Under the pieces are notes generated by a model. It had not been told where the DNA came from and made no database searches. It saw only the letters and a program-made list of their open reading frames with translations. A program made the translations under genes and the position numbers. Shown in pieces: positions 6,234 through 14,700 of a stretch of DNA of 40,387 bases (position 1 is the stretch's first letter; each line of letters starts with the position of its first letter). This DNA comes from Streptomyces composti (GTDB lineage Bacteria > Actinomycetota > Actinomycetes > Streptomycetales > Streptomycetaceae), in the NCBI RefSeq assembly GCF_012034205.1, contig NZ_JAATEM010000045.1:1-40387 (forward strand), given 5' to 3'.

Positions 6234-8429
6234 ATGCCCGAGCTCAGCGTCATCGTCCACGGCCCGAACACGCAGGACCACCTCACCGGTCTGCTGGACT
6301 CCCTCGCCGCGCAGCCCCTCGCCGGAGTCGAGGTCGTCGTGGCCGCCGTCGGCGACTGGGCGCAGGAGACCGCCCAGCGGCACGCGCCCGAGCTGCGCAT
6401 CCTGCCCCTGCCCGAGAGCACCGGCGACGCGGCCTCCCGGGCGGCCGGGGCCCGGCTCGCCACCGGCCGCCGGCTGCTCTTCGTGCACTCCAAGGACGGG
6501 CTGCCGCCCGGCAGCGTCCGCACCGTCGCCGAACGCGCCGCCGAGCTGCCGGACACCGTGGACGTGCTGCTCCTCGACCATGTCCGCAGCTCATGGCGCG
6601 CCTCCTCGCTGCCCTCGCCGGACGGCCCGCTGCTGGCCCGGGCCGGCCGCACCGGTCTCGCCCTCGACGACAACGCCTACCTGCTCCGGCTCACCCCGCT
6701 GCTCGGCACCCGCGTACTGCGCGCCGGCTTCTGGCGCACCCACGAGGCACGGCTCAACACCGACGACGAGGCCTACGCGGCGCTCGCCGCGCTGCTGCTC
6801 GCCGACCGCCTGGCCTGCCTGCCCCACCCGGCCCTGGAGGACCGCAGGCTCCGCCCGGCCAGCCTCCCGCCGCCCACCCCCGAGCAGCGCTACGCCCTGA
6901 TCCGGCGCTACGAGTCGCTGCACGCCCTGGCCCGCGAGCGCCCGGCCGTCCGGTCCGTGCTGTACGAGGTGATGGTCCGGGACCTGCTGCGCACCTTCGC
7001 CCGGGGCGGCATGCCCGAGGAGGTGGCCCGCGAGTTCTTCCGGCGCGCCTCCCGCGCCGCCGTCCGGCTGCGCCCCGAGGGGCACCAGCGCCCCGCGGGC
7101 CCCGAGGGCGTGCGCCGCGCCCTGCTGGAGCAGGGCGCCTACCGCCGGTACCGCGCCTTCCAGGCCGCCAACCGGGCCCGGCGCACCGTCCGCTCCACGG
7201 TACGCACCCGCGGCCGGCGCCTGGGCACCCGGCTGCGTGAGGAGCAGTACCGCCGTGCCCTGCACCGCCCCGTCGACGAGCACCTGGCGGTGTTCGCCGC
7301 CTACTGGAACCGCGGAGTCGCCTGCAATCCCGCCGCCATCGCGGCCAAGCTCGCCGAACTCGCCCCGCACATCCACCCGGTGTGGGTGGTCACCGCCGAG
7401 AACACGGCGCTGCTGCCGCCCGGCACCGACCACGTCGTCCCCGGCACCCGCCGCTACTGGGAGACCCTCGCCACCGCCAAGTACCTGGTCAACAACGTCA
7501 ACTTCCCCAACTCGGTGGTCAAACGCCCCGACGCCGTGCACGTCCAGACCCATCACGGCACCCCGCTCAAGCGCATGGGCCTGGACCAGATGTCCTACCC
7601 GGCGGCCGCGCAGGGCCTGGACTTCCAGGCGCTGCTCGAGCGCGTCGACAAGTGGGACTACAGCATCTCCAGCAACAGCCACACCACCCGGATGTGGGAG
7701 CGCGCCTACCCGTCCCGGTACGTCTCCCTGGACTACGGCTATCCGCGCAACGACATCTACTACACCGCCGGCGCCGACGAGATCCGCGCGGTGCGCGAAC
7801 GGCTCGGCATCGCACCGGGCCGCCGCGCCGTCCTCTACGCGCCCACCCACCGCGACTACGAGGCCGGCTGGACGCCTCGCGTGGACCTGGCCGCGCTCGC
7901 CGACCGGCTCGGCGAGGACACCGTGCTGCTGGTGCGCGCCCACTACTTCTACACCGGCACCGCCTCCCCGCTGACCGGGCTGCGCCGCTCGGGCCGCATC
8001 ATCGACGTCTCCTCCTACGACCCGGTCGAGGAGCTGTGCCTGGCCGCCGACGCGCTGGTCACCGACTACTCGTCGATCATGTTCGACTACGCCAACCTGG
8101 ACCGCCCCATCGTCATCCACGCCGACGACTGGGAGACCTACCGCACCACCCGCGGCGTCTACTTCGACCTGATCGCCGACGCGCCCGGCCCGGTCGCCCG
8201 CACCCAGGGGCAGCTCGCCGAGATCCTCACCACCGACGCCTGGCGGGACGAGAGCGCCGCCAAGGCGCGCGCGGTGTTCCGGCGCAGATTCTGCGAGTAC
8301 GACGACGGCCGCGCCGCCGAACGCGTGGTGCGCCGGGTCTTCCTCGGCCAGGACGAGAGCGAACTGCCGCCGGTGCTGCCCCTGGAGCAGCGCACCCCCG
8401 CGCCGGCCCCGGAGGAGGTGGACGCGTGA
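6234..8429 (+). CDS. CDP-glycerol glycerophosphotransferase with degenerate GT2-like N-domain
   Basis: 731 residues; GGAGGAG precedes the ATG. Residues from about 340 to 715 form a Glyphos_transf (TagB/TagF) domain: THHGTPLKRMG around 439-449 and TDYSSIMFDYANLDRPI from 610, holding the conserved His and Ser/Asp positions of the family. These enzymes transfer glycerol phosphate or ribitol phosphate from CDP carriers to polyprenol-linked acceptors at the inner membrane face. Residues 1-230 align with the GT2 neighbours, but the catalytic DSDD is replaced by HSKD (85-88) and the DDxS nucleotide motif is missing (VGDWAQET), so that domain is probably inactive. It lies 125 nt after the ATPase with no terminator seen, and the next gene overlaps its stop. 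Confidence 0.88.
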   Translation: MPELSVIVHGPNTQDHLTGLLDSLAAQPLAGVEVVVAAVGDWAQETAQRHAPELRILPLPESTGDAASRAAGARLATGRRLLFVHSKDGLPPGSVRTVAERAAELPDTVDVLLLDHVRSSWRASSLPSPDGPLLARAGRTGLALDDNAYLLRLTPLLGTRVLRAGFWRTHEARLNTDDEAYAALAALLLADRLACLPHPALEDRRLRPASLPPPTPEQRYALIRRYESLHALARERPAVRSVLYEVMVRDLLRTFARGGMPEEVAREFFRRASRAAVRLRPEGHQRPAGPEGVRRALLEQGAYRRYRAFQAANRARRTVRSTVRTRGRRLGTRLREEQYRRALHRPVDEHLAVFAAYWNRGVACNPAAIAAKLAELAPHIHPVWVVTAENTALLPPGTDHVVPGTRRYWETLATAKYLVNNVNFPNSVVKRPDAVHVQTHHGTPLKRMGLDQMSYPAAAQGLDFQALLERVDKWDYSISSNSHTTRMWERAYPSRYVSLDYGYPRNDIYYTAGADEIRAVRERLGIAPGRRAVLYAPTHRDYEAGWTPRVDLAALADRLGEDTVLLVRAHYFYTGTASPLTGLRRSGRIIDVSSYDPVEELCLAADALVTDYSSIMFDYANLDRPIVIHADDWETYRTTRGVYFDLIADAPGPVARTQGQLAEILTTDAWRDESAAKARAVFRRRFCEYDDGRAAERVVRRVFLGQDESELPPVLPLEQRTPAPAPEEVDA

Positions 8430-10093
8430 CGCCCCCGCCCGATGTGACGGTGACGGTCATCGTGCACAACGACGCCGAGCGCCTGCCCCGCGCCGTGGCG
8501 TCCGTGCGCCGCCAGAGCCACCGCGACCTGGAGATCGTCATCAGCGACGACCACTCCACCGACGCCACCCCCGAGGTCGCCCGCCGCCTCGCCGCCCAGG
8601 ACCCCCGCGTCCGCTATCTGCGCCTGCCGGAGAACAGCGGCGGCTGCAGCGCCCCGCGCAACCGCGCCCTGGAGATCGCCCGGGCGCCGTATCTGATGTT
8701 CCTCGACAGCGACGACGAGCTCCCGCCGGACGCCGTCGCCTCCCTGCTCGCCGCGCACCGCGAACGGGACATCGACTTCGCGATGGGCGCGGTGCAGCGG
8801 ATCCGCGTCGACACCGGGCGCCGCTCCACCTGGATGCCGCACCTGGTGCAGGAGCGCCGCACCCTGGACGGCATCGAGGCCGACCCGCGGCTGTTCTTCG
8901 AGCACCTGGCCACCAGCAAGATGTACGCCCGCGCCTTCCTGGACCGGCACCGGCTGCGCTTCCCGGAGGGCATCCACTACGAGGACCAGCTGTTCTCCGC
9001 GCAGGCCTACTGCCTGGCCGAACGGTTCACGATCATCCCCGAGCCCGTCTACGTCTGGTACGTCGCCCCGTACGCCTCCTCCGACACGGCGTCCATCTCC
9101 AACCAGCGGCACCGCATCGCCAACGTCCGCGACCGCGTCCACGTCCAGCGGCTCATCGACGCCTTCCTCGCCGACAGCGGGCACCAGGCGCTGCGCGAGG
9201 ACAAGGACCACAAGTTCCTCAAGCACGACTTCCGCATGTACGCCGGTGACCTGCCCTACCGGGACGACGCCTGGCTGGAGGCCTTCGCCGACGTGATGAA
9301 CCCGTACCTGGACACCCTCTCCCCCGGCGCCTACGCCCGGCTGCCGCGCGCCGAACGGGTGGTGCTCCAGCTGGTGCGCGACCGCCGGCTCGACGAGGCC
9401 CGGCTGGCCGCCCGGGGCCTGGGCCGCGGGGTCGCCCCGCGCCGGGTGGTCACCGACCCGGAGGGCCGCACCTACTGGGGCGAGCGCGTCCCCGAGACCG
9501 AGGCCGCCCGCCGCGAGCTGGACCTCACCGACCTGGACCTGGACACCCGCCCGTTCTTCAGCGCCCAGTTCCGCCACGAGATCACCGAGATCGTCCGGGG
9601 CCCCGGCGCCTCCGTCGACCTGACGGTACGCACCTACGACCCGGCGCTGCGGCTCCCGGTCGGACCCCAGCGCGCGGCCCTGCTCATCGCCCCCGGGCCG
9701 CGCCGTCTGACGGTGCCCTTCCGGATGGACCCGGTCCGCCCGGGCGTCTTCGAGGGCCGGGTCCACTTCGACATGGCGACCGCCCCCCTCTCCCCCGCCG
9801 GCTTCGCCGGCACCCGCCACCCCCTCCTCCGCCTCACCCACCAGGGCCAGGCCAACACGGGCCTCCTCCTGGCCCCCCTCGACTTCCCCCCGCTGACCAC
9901 CCGCGTCCCCTACCACTCGGGCGCCGCCCCGCATCGCGTCACCATCGAACCGGAGGGGCACGGCCCCGGTCGTCTCCAGGTCCGCTGGGAGCCGGTCGGA
10001 GTGACGGCCCGCGTCCTTCGCCCGGTGGTCCGCAAGGTGGCCCGCCCCGGGGTGAAGCGCGCGGTCCGGCTGGTGGCGAGCGCGGTGCGGTGA
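8426..10093 (+). CDS. Family 2 glycosyltransferase, second teichoic-acid-type paralogue
   Basis: 555 residues from the GTG at 8426, overlapping the preceding stop as GTGA with GGAGGAGG 7 nt upstream. The frame stays open far upstream, but that part is antisense shadow. The GT-A domain carries DDHSTDAT at 41-48, NSGGCSAPRN at 70-79, DSDD at 94-97 and the acceptor-side motif 'GIHYEDQLFSAQAY'. Compared with the GT2 at 1803, the N-terminal 100 residues are closely similar and the rest diverge. The C-terminal half includes 'LDTRPFFSAQFRHEITEIV' and a probable beta-rich domain. It likely adds a sugar to the polymer built by the glycerophosphotransferase. Donor and acceptor are unknown. Confidence 0.87.
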   Translation: MTPPPDVTVTVIVHNDAERLPRAVASVRRQSHRDLEIVISDDHSTDATPEVARRLAAQDPRVRYLRLPENSGGCSAPRNRALEIARAPYLMFLDSDDELPPDAVASLLAAHRERDIDFAMGAVQRIRVDTGRRSTWMPHLVQERRTLDGIEADPRLFFEHLATSKMYARAFLDRHRLRFPEGIHYEDQLFSAQAYCLAERFTIIPEPVYVWYVAPYASSDTASISNQRHRIANVRDRVHVQRLIDAFLADSGHQALREDKDHKFLKHDFRMYAGDLPYRDDAWLEAFADVMNPYLDTLSPGAYARLPRAERVVLQLVRDRRLDEARLAARGLGRGVAPRRVVTDPEGRTYWGERVPETEAARRELDLTDLDLDTRPFFSAQFRHEITEIVRGPGASVDLTVRTYDPALRLPVGPQRAALLIAPGPRRLTVPFRMDPVRPGVFEGRVHFDMATAPLSPAGFAGTRHPLLRLTHQGQANTGLLLAPLDFPPLTTRVPYHSGAAPHRVTIEPEGHGPGRLQVRWEPVGVTARVLRPVVRKVARPGVKRAVRLVASAVR

Positions 10094-10121
10094 GGCACCT
10101 GCGGAAGCACGGCGGGGCCGG

Positions 10122-11624
10122 TCAGGGCCCCGGCACCCGGTAGAGCACCTGGCCGTCCGGGCCGGTGGCGACCGGGCGCAGGCCGGTGTCGTCCAGGACG
10201 TGGTAGGCGTCGACCACCCAGCGGGCCCCGTAGGTGCGCTCGACGTCCCGGCGTACGGCAGCGGGCGTGCCCGGGGTGAAATAGCGCTCGACGGCCGATG
10301 TGCGGCGGTCCGCGTCGGGCAGGAAGACGTCCGGGTAGCCGGGGGCGACCGTGTAGGGGCCGTAGGCGGGGATGCGGCGGGCGGGATGCTTCTCCGCCAG
10401 GACCACGTCTCCGTAGCGGACCCACGGGGTGATCCAGTGGTAGCCGTTCCACGGCTCGCGGTACCGGGCCTCGACCGGCGCGGGGAGTGCGTCGCGCGGC
10501 AGGACATAGCCAAGGGTCCCGGACTGCACCCAGGCCCCGGCCAGCAGCACACCGGTGAGGAGGACCGCCCACGCGGCCCGCAACCACCTCCGGCCCGCCT
10601 CCAGCGCCTCCAGGGCCAGGGCGAGCTGGGCCGGGATCAGGGCGGCGGGCAGGGCGCGGCCCCATGAGTGGCGGCCGGTCAGCCAGCCCGCCGCGACGAA
10701 CAGCAGGCCCAGGGCGAAGAAGAGCAGCAGCGGGTCCCGCGGGTCGCGCCGCGCCCGCGCGGCCAGCGCGGCCACTCCGGCGAGCACCAGGCCGTAGCGC
10801 ACGGGCCAGTCCCGGTACAGCCCCCGGTGCGTGTCCGCCAGGTCGTCGCCGGCGCCGACGAGCGCGAAGAAGTCGTAGTACGGCCAGGCCGCCAGCAGCG
10901 CCGCGCCCAGCAGCAGTGCCGCCGCGAGCTGCGGCCAGGGAATGCTGCGGGGGCGGCGGACCGCGAGCAGGGCGGCGAGGGCGCCGATGCTGGCCACGAC
11001 GCCGGTGAACTGGTGGCAGAGAAGGACGACCGCCCAGACGGCACCCAGGCCGAGCCACGTCCCCCACCCTCCCGCGCCCCTCAGCGCGGTGGTGAGCCGG
11101 GCCCACAGGTGGAAGGCGAGGCCGAGCGCGAAGGTGCTCGGGTACGACACGGTCAGCGCCAGCGAGCCGAGCCCGGGGAAGCCGCTCCAGGTGTACGCGG
11201 TGGTGCCCCACACCAGCAGCAGGCTGAGCAGCCCCAGCGCGGGCGCCGCCCGGTGCGCGCTCAGTGTCCGTACGTACCGCCACACGCCGGTCACCAGCAG
11301 GGCGAGCCCGGCCACGGCGGCGATCCGCAGCACCACGAAGACCGACCAGCCGCTCGCCCGGGCGAGCAGCCCGAGCAGCAGCATCCAGGGCGAGTAGTAC
11401 GGGCTCGGGGTGTCCGCGTCGACCAGCGGGTTGCCCGGGTGGAGGGGGTCGTGCCGCAGCCGCTGCAGGGTGGCCGCGTGCATGCCCAGGTCACCGGCCC
11501 AGGGCAGCCGGACGATCACCGCGAGCAGCAGGACGACCACGAGTCCCGCGGCCGTCCAGGACACCGCGGCCGCCCAGGGCACGGGCACGGCGGACCGGTA
11601 GCGGATCCGGGTGCTGACGGACAC
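10122..11624 (-). CDS. Polytopic membrane protein, GT-C glycosyltransferase-like
   Basis: 500 residues from a GTG start, with about ten hydrophobic helices (first 'TAAGLVVVLLLAVIVRL', last around 'AAWAVLLTGVLLAGAWVQSG') and a C-terminal soluble domain of about 130 residues ending 'GARWVVDAYHVLDDTGLRPVATGPDGQVLYRV'. The first extracytoplasmic loop has 'PWAGDLGMHAATLQRLRHD', whose Asp45 sits where GT-C enzymes keep a catalytic acid. The tail resembles those of actinobacterial polyprenol-phosphate-sugar-dependent transferases. An external sugar transferase acting on the same wall polymer is plausible but unproven. It converges with the GT2 (28-nt gap, no clear hairpin). The ribosome site is weak (GAGGT almost touching the start). 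Confidence 0.65.
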   Translation of the reverse strand: MSVSTRIRYRSAVPVPWAAAVSWTAAGLVVVLLLAVIVRLPWAGDLGMHAATLQRLRHDPLHPGNPLVDADTPSPYYSPWMLLLGLLARASGWSVFVVLRIAAVAGLALLVTGVWRYVRTLSAHRAAPALGLLSLLLVWGTTAYTWSGFPGLGSLALTVSYPSTFALGLAFHLWARLTTALRGAGGWGTWLGLGAVWAVVLLCHQFTGVVASIGALAALLAVRRPRSIPWPQLAAALLLGAALLAAWPYYDFFALVGAGDDLADTHRGLYRDWPVRYGLVLAGVAALAARARRDPRDPLLLFFALGLLFVAAGWLTGRHSWGRALPAALIPAQLALALEALEAGRRWLRAAWAVLLTGVLLAGAWVQSGTLGYVLPRDALPAPVEARYREPWNGYHWITPWVRYGDVVLAEKHPARRIPAYGPYTVAPGYPDVFLPDADRRTSAVERYFTPGTPAAVRRDVERTYGARWVVDAYHVLDDTGLRPVATGPDGQVLYRVPGP

Positions 11625-11697
11625 CTCACAGACATGCCCACAAACCAGACATGTCCACCGCTTCTGGGTGCGAGCCCCACCGAAGGCAGCACAACGC

Positions 11698-11734
11698 GGG
11701 GGCGCCCCGGGCCGGCCGGACCCGGGGCGCCCTC
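11698..11734 (-). terminator. Strong hairpin downstream of the glutamate dehydrogenase gene
   Basis: GGGCGCCCCGGG (11700-11711) pairs perfectly with CCCGGGGCGCCC (11721-11732) around a 9-nt loop, with two further outer pairs. It lies 20 nt past the dehydrogenase stop in its direction of transcription. Confidence 0.8.
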
Positions 11735-11753
11735 ACATCGACGCGGCCGCTGT

Positions 11754-14700
11754 CTAGGTGTGAGCCCGCAGCAGGGTGCGCATCGTCCGCATGGCCACCG
11801 ACAGGTTGGCCAGGTCGAAGCTGTCCGAGTTGTGAATCTCGTCGAGCGTCGCGCGGGCCCGGGCGAGCAGCGCCGCATTCTTCTGCTCCCACAGCTTGAA
11901 CCGCTGGTGCGGGGTGTCGGAGCCGTTGCCGACCGCCAGCACGTCCGCGGTGACCGCCGCGTGCGCCGCGTACAGGTCCTCGCGGATCGCCGCCCGGGCC
12001 ATGGACTGCCAGCGGTCCGCGCGCGGCAGCTCGATGATGCGGTCCATCAGCTGGGTGATGCGCAGCCGGTCGGCGAGGTCGTAGTACACCTCGGCGACCT
12101 CCAGCGGCTCCTTGCCCATGCGGTCGGCCACCGAGACGATGTCGAGCGTCGGGAAGGCCGAGGAGAACCCGGCGACCCGGGTGGCCAGCTCCTCCGGGAC
12201 CCCGGCGTCGGTGAGCTCGTCGTGGATCTTCTGGTACCAGTCCAGATCGGCGCCGCGCAGCAGCTTCGGCAGCTGCGACCACACCTGCTCGACCCGCTCG
12301 GAGAAGAAGTCGACGGTCTCCTGCAGCTCGAGCGGCTGCGGCCGGTTGTTGAGCAGCCAGCGCGTGCCGCGCTCCACCAGCCGGCGCGAGTGCAGCCGGA
12401 TGCGGGTCTGCACCTCGGCCTGCACCTTGTTGTCGAGCTCCTCCACGGCGTCCCACACCACCGAGGAGCGGAAGATGGCACGGGCCGCGGTCTGCGCCCG
12501 GACGATCTCCTCGAGCGAGGCCCCGGTCTCCTCGCGCATCCGGTGCAGATAGGTGGTGCCGCCGGTGTTGACCGTGTCGTTGACCAGCACGGTGGTGATG
12601 ATCTCCCGGCGCAGCGGGTGGCTGTCGATCCGCTCCGGGAACCGCTCGCGCAGCGCGCTCGGGAAGTACGCGTGCAGCAGGCTCTTCAGATACGGGTCGT
12701 CGGGCAGCGAGGTGTACAGCAGCTCCTCGGCGACCGTGATCTTGGTGTAGGCCAGCAGGACGGCCGTCTCCGGGCCGGTCAGGCCGTGCCCGTTGGCGAG
12801 CCGCTCCCGGATCTGCCGGTCGGTGGGCAGGAACTCCAGCCCTCGGTCGAGTCGGCCCTCGCGCACCAGGTGCTTCATGAAGCGCGCCTGGGCGTGGACC
12901 ATGTCCTTGGACTGGGCGAGCGCGTTGGCGATGGCGGTGTTCTGCGCGTAGTTGTTGCGCAGCACCAGCCGGCCGACCTCGTCGGTCATCTCCGCGAGCA
13001 GCTTGTTGCGCTGCTTGACGGTCATGTCGCCTTCCGCGACCAGACCGTTGAGCAGGATCTTGATGTTGACCTCGTGGTCGGAGCAGTCGACGCCCGCGCT
13101 GTTGTCGATGGCGTCGGTGTTGATCCGGCCGCCGTGCAGCGCGAACTCGATCCGGCCGAGCTGGGTCAGGCCCAGGTTGCCGCCCTCGCCGACGACCCGG
13201 ACGCGCAGGTCCTTGCCGTCCACGCGGATGGCGTCGTTGGCCTTGTCGCCGACGTCCGCGTGGGACTCGGTGGAGGCCTTGACGTAGGTGCCGATGCCGC
13301 CGTTCCACAGCAGGTCCACCGGCGCCTTGAGGATCGCCCGCATCAGGTCGGCCGGGGTCATCTTGGTGACGCCCTGCTCGATGCCGAGTGCCTCGCGGAT
13401 CTGCGAGTTGACCGGGATGGACTTGGCGGAGCGCGGGAACACGCCGCCGCCCGCCGAGATCAGGTCGGTGTTGTAGTCCTCCCAGGAGCTGCGGGGCAGC
13501 TCGAAGAGCCGGCGGCGCTCGGCATAGGAGGTGGCGGGGTCCGGGTCGGGGTCGATGAAGATGTGCCGGTGGTCGAAGGCGGCGACCAGGCGGATGTGCT
13601 CACTGAGCAGCATGCCGTTGCCGAACACGTCACCGGACATGTCGCCGATGCCGACCACGGTGAAGTCCTCGGTCTGGGTGTCCAGACCCAGTTCCCTGAA
13701 GTGCCGCTTGACGGACTCCCAGGCACCCCGGGCGGTGATGCCCATGCCCTTGTGGTCGTATCCGGCGGAGCCGCCGGAGGCGAAGGCGTCGCCGAGCCAG
13801 AAGTTGTAGCTCTGGGCGACCTCGTTGGCGATGTCGGAGAAGGTGGCGGTGCCCTTGTCGGCGGCGACCACCAGGTAGGTGTCGTCCCCGTCGTGCCGGA
13901 CCACGTCCGCCGGGGGCACGACCTCCCCGCCGACCATGTTGTCGGTGATGTCCAGCAGCGCCGAGATGAAGGTCCGGTAGGCCGCGATGCCCTCGGCCAT
14001 CCAGGCCTCGCGGTCCACGCTCGGGTCGGGCAGCTGCTTGGCGACGAAGCCCCCCTTGGCGCCGACCGGCACGATGACGGTGTTCTTCACCATCTGCGCC
14101 TTGACCAGGCCGAGGATCTCGGTCCGGAAGTCCTCGCGCCGGTCGGACCAGCGCAGACCACCGCGGGCGACCTTGCCGAACCTGAGGTGCACGCCCTCCA
14201 CCCGCGGCGAGTACACCCAGATCTCGTACGCCGGACGCGGCGCCGGCAGGTCGGGGATGGCCTGCGGGTCGAACTTCATGGAGACGTAGTCGTGCGGCTT
14301 GCCGCCGGACGCCTCCTGGAAGAAGTTGGTGCGCAGCGTCGCCTTGATCACCGTGAGGAAGGAGCGCAGGATGCGGTCCTCGTCGAGGCTGGCGACCTGG
14401 TCGAGGGCGGCGTCCAGCTCCTCGAGCAGCGCGTCCACCAGCTCGTAGCCGGCGCGCTGCCGGTCCGGCGACATCCGGGCCTCGAAGAGCGAGACCAGCA
14501 GCCGGGTGGTGTGCACGTTGTTGCGGAGGGTGTCCTCCATGTAGTCCTGGCTGAAGGTGGAGCCGGCCTGCCGCAGGTACTTGGCGTACGCGCGCAGCAC
14601 CATCGCCTGCCGCCAGGTCAGCCCGGCGGCCAGCACGAGGGAGTTGAAGCCGTCGTTCTCCGCCTTGCCGGTCCAGGTCGCGGCGAAGGCCTCCTGGAAC

